NCBI RefSeq assembly: GCF_000222025.1
Contig: NZ_AFQO01000007.1
Span: 186,001-250,000 of the forward strand
Origin: Haemophilus haemolyticus M19501
Lineage (GTDB): Bacteria > Pseudomonadota > Gammaproteobacteria > Enterobacterales > Pasteurellaceae
Length of the DNA: 64,000 nucleotides
Direction of reading: 5' to 3'
In this document: piece after piece, positions 60,107 to 64,000 of the stretch
Layout of the letters: the number at the start of each line of letters is the position of its first letter
Numbering within the stretch: position 1 is the stretch's first letter
Translations under genes and position numbers: made by a program
The notes under the pieces: generated by a model
What the model was told of the DNA's origin: nothing
Seen by the model: the letters and a program-made list of their open reading frames with translations, nothing else
The model's database searches: none

Positions 60107-60156
60107 TTACTTGAAATGGGATTTCAAATTCTAATACAAAAGACGCTCGTAAGGGC

Positions 60157-61716
60157 GTGCAAAATATAATTGAATTTATGAATAAATATTTTACTTATCT
60201 TATTGCGCTTATATCTGGTTTCGTCGGTGTTTTTGCCTTTTCGCCATTTGATTATTGGCCTTTAGCCTATGTTTCTTTACTCGGTTTACTGTATGTCGCT
60301 AAAAATTCTAAAAAATCCACCGCACTTTTAGCGACGTTTTTGTGGTCGATGGGATTTTTCTGCTTTGGAGTGAGTTGGCTTAATGTCAGTATTCACCAAT
60401 TTGGTGGCGCATCTTTAGGTGTGAGTTATTTCCTTGTCGGTTTACTTGCGGCTTATCTTGCACTATACCCGATGCTCTTTACCTATTTGGTTCAGCGTTT
60501 CCAAGTTCAAAGTGCGGTAATTTTTGCCGTGATTTGGACATTGACAGAATTTTTACGAGGTTGGGTTTTTACCGGTTTTCCTTGGCTCCAATTTGGTTAT
60601 ACACAAATTGACAGCCCATTTTATGGCATCGCCCCAATTTTTGGGGTAACAGGATTAACGTTTTTTACCGTTTGGGCAAGTGCGGTGATGTTTAATTTTG
60701 TTTTATCTTTATTTAAAACGAAAAATCTTAAATTAGTTTTAGCGAACGTTTTGTTATTGATCATCGTGGGGGGATTAAGTGTTTATTCATCCAGAATTCA
60801 CTTTGTAAAAGCTGTTGAAGATAAGGCAATTTCAGTCACGCTTGCTCAAGGAAATATTGAACAAAATCTCAAATGGGATCCAGCTTATTTCTATTCTACT
60901 TTGGAGATTTATCAAAAATTAATCGCAGAAAATCTTGGTAAAACAGATTTAATTATTTTGCCTGAATCCGCATTGCCAACTCTTGAAAATGCGATTACCC
61001 CATTTTTTGAAGGGTTAGATCGTGCCGCTAAAGAAACGAAAACGGAGATAATGGTTGGAACCGTATTCCAAGATACGAAATCTGGTAAATTGCTTAATTC
61101 TATTATGACTGCAGGAAACCCAGACTTTCCTTATCAGCCAGATACGTCAAATCGTTATAGTAAGCATCATCTTGTGCCGTTTGGTGAATATGTTCCACTA
61201 GAAAGTATTCTGCGACCACTTAATTCAGTGTTTAATTTGCCGATGTCTGCATTTCAAAGCGGGGATGCGATTCAGCCATCTTTAATGGCAAAAAAACGCG
61301 CTTTTTCGCCAGCAATTTGCTACGAGATTATTTTTGGAGAACAAGTGCGGCAAAATTTGAAACAAGATACAGATTATTTGCTCACAATTTCTAATGATGC
61401 TTGGTTTGGTGATTCGATTGGACCTTGGCAACATTTACAGATGGCAAGAATGCGCGCTTTAGAATTGGGTAAACCGCTTATTCGTGCAACGAATACCGGG
61501 ATTTCAGTCTTTGTTGATGCACAAGGTAAAGTGTTAGCACAGGCACCACAGTTTATTGAAACAACATTGACGCATAAAATTGCACCAGCGGAAGGTAAAA
61601 CCCCTTATTCTGCGTTGGGAAATATGCCTTTATATGCTTTATCATTGTTGTTTTTAGGATTACACGGCATGATGGCGTTTGTTCGTCGTAAGATGAACCT
61701 TTCACAAAAACGCTAG
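60157..61716 (+). CDS. lnt: Apolipoprotein N-acyltransferase Lnt
   Basis: Lnt adds the third acyl chain to lipoproteins such as BamE at the inner membrane. The protein has about seven membrane segments before a nitrilase domain with the catalytic residues in ILPESALPT (glutamate), SKHHLVPFGEYVP (lysine) and FSPAICYEIIFG (cysteine). The start is uncertain: GTG at 60157 (519 residues) or ATG at 60178 (512); neither has a good ribosome binding site. Both leave the domain structure unchanged. It lies after corC. Confidence 0.92.
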   Translation: MQNIIEFMNKYFTYLIALISGFVGVFAFSPFDYWPLAYVSLLGLLYVAKNSKKSTALLATFLWSMGFFCFGVSWLNVSIHQFGGASLGVSYFLVGLLAAYLALYPMLFTYLVQRFQVQSAVIFAVIWTLTEFLRGWVFTGFPWLQFGYTQIDSPFYGIAPIFGVTGLTFFTVWASAVMFNFVLSLFKTKNLKLVLANVLLLIIVGGLSVYSSRIHFVKAVEDKAISVTLAQGNIEQNLKWDPAYFYSTLEIYQKLIAENLGKTDLIILPESALPTLENAITPFFEGLDRAAKETKTEIMVGTVFQDTKSGKLLNSIMTAGNPDFPYQPDTSNRYSKHHLVPFGEYVPLESILRPLNSVFNLPMSAFQSGDAIQPSLMAKKRAFSPAICYEIIFGEQVRQNLKQDTDYLLTISNDAWFGDSIGPWQHLQMARMRALELGKPLIRATNTGISVFVDAQGKVLAQAPQFIETTLTHKIAPAEGKTPYSALGNMPLYALSLLFLGLHGMMAFVRRKMNLSQKR

Positions 61717-61755
61717 TCAAAACGACCGCACTTTTTATTTATAAACGAGATTTTA

Positions 61756-62550
61756 ATGAATCAAAATCTAATTGAAGTTAAGAATCTCACCTTTAAACGT
61801 GGTGATCGCGTGATTTACGATAACCTGAATTTGCAAGTAAAAAAGGGAAAAATCACAGCGATCATGGGGCCGTCTGGGATTGGTAAAACCACCTTACTTA
61901 AATTGATCGGTGGGCAACTAATACCAGAGCAAGGTGAAATTTTGTTTGATGGACAAGATATTTGTCGTCTATCTAATCGTGAACTGTACGAAGTACGCAA
62001 GCGGATGGGGATGTTATTCCAATCAGGTGCGCTTTTTACGGATATTTCTACTTTTGATAATGTTGCCTTTCCAATTCGTGAACATACGCATTTGCCTGAA
62101 AGTTTAATTCGTCAAATCGTATTGATGAAATTGGAGGCGGTTGGGTTGCGAGGCGCTGCCGCATTGATGCCTTCAGAACTTTCTGGTGGTATGGCTCGTC
62201 GAGCTGCATTAGCACGCGCTATTGCGCTTGATCCTGATTTAATTATGTTTGATGAGCCATTTACTGGGCAAGATCCGATCAGTATGGGCGTAATTTTGAG
62301 CCTGATAAAACGATTAAATGAAGCGTTAAATTTGACTTCTATCGTGGTATCTCACGATGTGGAGGAAGTATTGAGTATTGCAGATTATGCCTATATTATT
62401 GCAGACCAAAAAGTCATCGCAGAAGGAACATCTGAGCAGCTTTTACAAAGCCAAGATCCGCGCGTGGTGCAATTCTTAAAAGGTGAATCTGATGGTCCTG
62501 TGCGCTTTAAGTACCCAGCGCAAGATTATGTGAAGGAATTGTTTGAATGA
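61756..62550 (+). CDS. mlaF: Phospholipid transport ABC ATPase MlaF
   Basis: MlaF powers the MlaFEDB complex, which moves phospholipids between outer and inner membrane. The 264-residue ATPase has Walker [10 protein letters not shown] near residues 38-46, the signature [15 protein letters not shown] and Walker [14 protein letters not shown]. It overlaps mlaE by 4 bases as ATGA, a coupled pair. An uptake sequence lies in the gap to lnt, with no clear terminator. Confidence 0.95.
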   Translation: MNQNLIEVKNLTFKRGDRVIYDNLNLQVKKGKITAIMGPSGIGKTTLLKLIGGQLIPEQGEILFDGQDICRLSNRELYEVRKRMGMLFQSGALFTDISTFDNVAFPIREHTHLPESLIRQIVLMKLEAVGLRGAAALMPSELSGGMARRAALARAIALDPDLIMFDEPFTGQDPISMGVILSLIKRLNEALNLTSIVVSHDVEEVLSIADYAYIIADQKVIAEGTSEQLLQSQDPRVVQFLKGESDGPVRFKYPAQDYVKELFE

Positions 62551-63332
62551 TCGTCAATTTTATTTCTGCTTTGGGAAAACAGGTGATTGATTTTTTCCGT
62601 GCATTAGGGCGAGCAGGCTTTATGTTATTTGGCGCATTGATCGGTAAGCCACAAATTCGCAAGCATTTTCCTTTGCTTGTGAAGCAAATGCATGTTTTAG
62701 GTGTCCAATCGTTACTGATTATTTTGTTGTCCGGTTTATTTATTGGAATGGTATTAGGACTACAAGGTTATGTCGTATTAGTTGATTTTTCTGCTGAAAC
62801 AAGTTTAGGTCAGTTGGTGGCACTTTCTCTTTTGCGAGAATTAGGGCCTGTTGTTACCGCACTTTTATTTGCTGGTCGGGCGGGTTCTGCATTGACGGCT
62901 GAAATAGGCTTAATGAAAGCCACTGAACAACTTTCTAGTCTTGAAATGATGGCTGTTGATCCTTTACGTCGAGTGATTGCACCTCGTTTTTGGGCAGGAG
63001 TTATTTCCATGCCAATTTTGTCAATCTTGTTTATTGCGATTGGTATTTGGGGCGGTTCCTTAGTCGGTGTAGATTGGAAAGGTGTTGATTCAGGCAGTTT
63101 TTGGTCTGTGATGCAAAATTCCGTGAGTTGGAGCTATGATATTTTAAATGGCTTTATTAAAGCGGTTTTCTTTGCGGTTGCCGTAACTTGGATTGCGCTT
63201 TTTAATGGTTATGATTGTATGCCAACATCAGAAGGCATTAGCCAAGCTACAACACGAACAGTTGTGCATGCATCGCTTGTTGTTCTAGGATTAGATTTTA
63301 TTTTGACTGCTATTATGTTTGGAGCAGGTTAA
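62547..63332 (+). CDS. mlaE: Phospholipid transport permease MlaE
   Basis: The 261-residue permease has about five or six membrane segments and the family pattern [46 protein letters not shown] and [17 protein letters not shown]. It pairs with MlaF and MlaD. It overlaps the mlaF stop and ends 10 bases before mlaD, so the genes are one transcript. Confidence 0.95.
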   Translation: MIVNFISALGKQVIDFFRALGRAGFMLFGALIGKPQIRKHFPLLVKQMHVLGVQSLLIILLSGLFIGMVLGLQGYVVLVDFSAETSLGQLVALSLLRELGPVVTALLFAGRAGSALTAEIGLMKATEQLSSLEMMAVDPLRRVIAPRFWAGVISMPILSILFIAIGIWGGSLVGVDWKGVDSGSFWSVMQNSVSWSYDILNGFIKAVFFAVAVTWIALFNGYDCMPTSEGISQATTRTVVHASLVVLGLDFILTAIMFGAG

Positions 63333-63342
63333 GGATTTTTTT

Positions 63343-63849
63343 ATGAGACAAACAATTAAATATGAATTTTGGGTCGGGTTATTTTTATTACTTGGTATTG
63401 GCGCCTTAGTTTTTTTAGGTTTACGCGTAGCCAACGTACAAGGTTTTGGTGAGACGAAATCTTATACTGTGACTGCAACTTTTGATAATATTGGTGGACT
63501 AAAAGTGCGTGCACCATTAAAAGTTGGCGGAGTGGTTATTGGGCGTGTGAGCAGTATTACGCTTGATGAAAAAAGTTATTTACCAAAAGTCAGTATTGCA
63601 ATTAATCAGGAATATAATGAAATCCCAGAAAACAGTTCTTTATCAATTAAGACATCGGGCTTATTAGGTGAGCAATATATTGCATTGACAATGGGATTTG
63701 ATGATGGTGAATCGGCTATGCTTAAAGAGGGTAGCCAAATTCAAGATACAAAATCTGCTATGGTGTTGGAGGATTTAATCGGCCAATTCCTTTACGGCGA
63801 TAAAAAATCTGATGGTAACAGTGAAAAGACTGAGCCTACAGTACAATAA
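63343..63849 (+). CDS. mlaD: Phospholipid transport MCE protein MlaD
   Basis: The 168-residue protein has an N-terminal membrane anchor (WVGLFLLLGIGALVFLGLRV) and one MCE domain, from YTVTATFDNIGGLKVRAPLKVGG to LGEQYIALTMG. It forms the periplasmic ring that channels lipids. The frame begins at 63319, but the ATG at 63343 has AAGGATTTTTTT upstream and starts at MRQTIKYEFWVG, the conserved N-terminus. Confidence 0.94.
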   Translation: MRQTIKYEFWVGLFLLLGIGALVFLGLRVANVQGFGETKSYTVTATFDNIGGLKVRAPLKVGGVVIGRVSSITLDEKSYLPKVSIAINQEYNEIPENSSLSIKTSGLLGEQYIALTMGFDDGESAMLKEGSQIQDTKSAMVLEDLIGQFLYGDKKSDGNSEKTEPTVQ

Positions 63850-63874
63850 CAACTAACATTTATTTAGGAGATTT

Positions 63875-64000
63875 ATGATGAAATTTTTCCAAGTGAAAAA
63901 ATGGTTTGCAATTTTAACCTTAGTATTTACCGCACTTTTTACTGCTGGTACAGCTATGGCTGAAACAAGCCCTTATGTATTGATGCAACAAGCGTCAGAT
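63875..64000 (+). CDS. mlaC: Phospholipid-binding protein MlaC (partial)
   Basis: The first 42 codons are in the window, encoding a signal peptide and the start of the mature protein (MAETSPYVLMQQASD). MlaC is the periplasmic phospholipid carrier that follows MlaD in this operon. An ATG three bases downstream is equally possible; TAGGAG precedes both. The signal peptide holds an uptake sequence that encodes Thr-Ala-Leu. The rest lies beyond the window. Confidence 0.88.
   Translation, partial: MMKFFQVKKWFAILTLVFTALFTAGTAMAETSPYVLMQQASD

Overview
The window looks like chromosome of a Haemophilus from the H. influenzae / H. haemolyticus group. DNA is about 38-40% GC by impression, and I count about 55 exact copies of the 9-bp Haemophilus uptake signal sequence (AAGTGCGGT or its complement), roughly one per 1.2 kb. 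The proteins match H. influenzae families closely from memory. Almost everything is core metabolism, envelope, transport and regulation. I see no prophage, insertion sequence, CRISPR array, tRNA, rRNA or defence island, and I did not find a clearly new multi-gene system.

Layout. 1-2.9 kb: 3' end of lpxD, then tsf and rpsB on the minus strand behind an S2-type leader, and a methyltransferase. 3-11.3 kb: mtr (with a TrpR operator), alaA, then menF-menD-menH, an MHS transporter and raiA. 11.5-14 kb: a sodium:alanine symporter controlled by a tandem glycine riboswitch, and arcA. 14.2-23.3 kb: dsbD, a DoxX protein, purH (PurR box), purD, glyA, coaE-yacG and rhlB. 23.3-26.5 kb: galE, ampG, adk. 26.5-31.5 kb: the efflux operon acrR-acrA-acrB. 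31.6-36.4 kb: an amidohydrolase of unknown substrate with a possibly structured leader, yejM-yejL divergent from yejK, and bamE. 36.5-43.1 kb: cpxR-cpxA, epmA and frdABCD. 43.2-48.2 kb: a tightly packed minus-strand run yciC-yciB-yciA-yciI-slt-trpR-mtgA. 48.3-56.7 kb: the galactose locus, with mglBAC and galS divergent from galT-galK-galM. 56.7-59 kb: a Fur-controlled TonB-dependent receptor. 59.1-64 kb: corC, lnt and the mla phospholipid-transport operon, cut off inside mlaC.

How the genes work together. TrpR is encoded here, and one of its likely targets (mtr) is 40 kb away in the same window; both carry matching operator-like dyads. Galactose is imported by MglBAC and metabolised by GalM, GalK, GalT and the distant GalE. 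Paired CRP and GalS sites sit in front of mglB, galS and galT, and the mglB promoter reproduces the spacing known from E. coli gal promoters (CRP at -41.5, operator at -60.5). Respiration genes cluster loosely: arcA, the menaquinone genes and frdABCD, the last with an FNR-like site.

The most useful second looks are: the pseudoknot-capable leader and the 21-bp perfect stem that flank the orphan amidohydrolase; the 39-bp palindrome holding the Fur box of the TonB receptor, whose product lacks the histidine usual in heme receptors between its FRAP-like and NPNL motifs; the glycine riboswitch whose output stem can cover the symporter's ribosome binding site; an apparently complete cpxRA pair; and a gene order that, from memory, differs at several joints from H. 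influenzae Rd.
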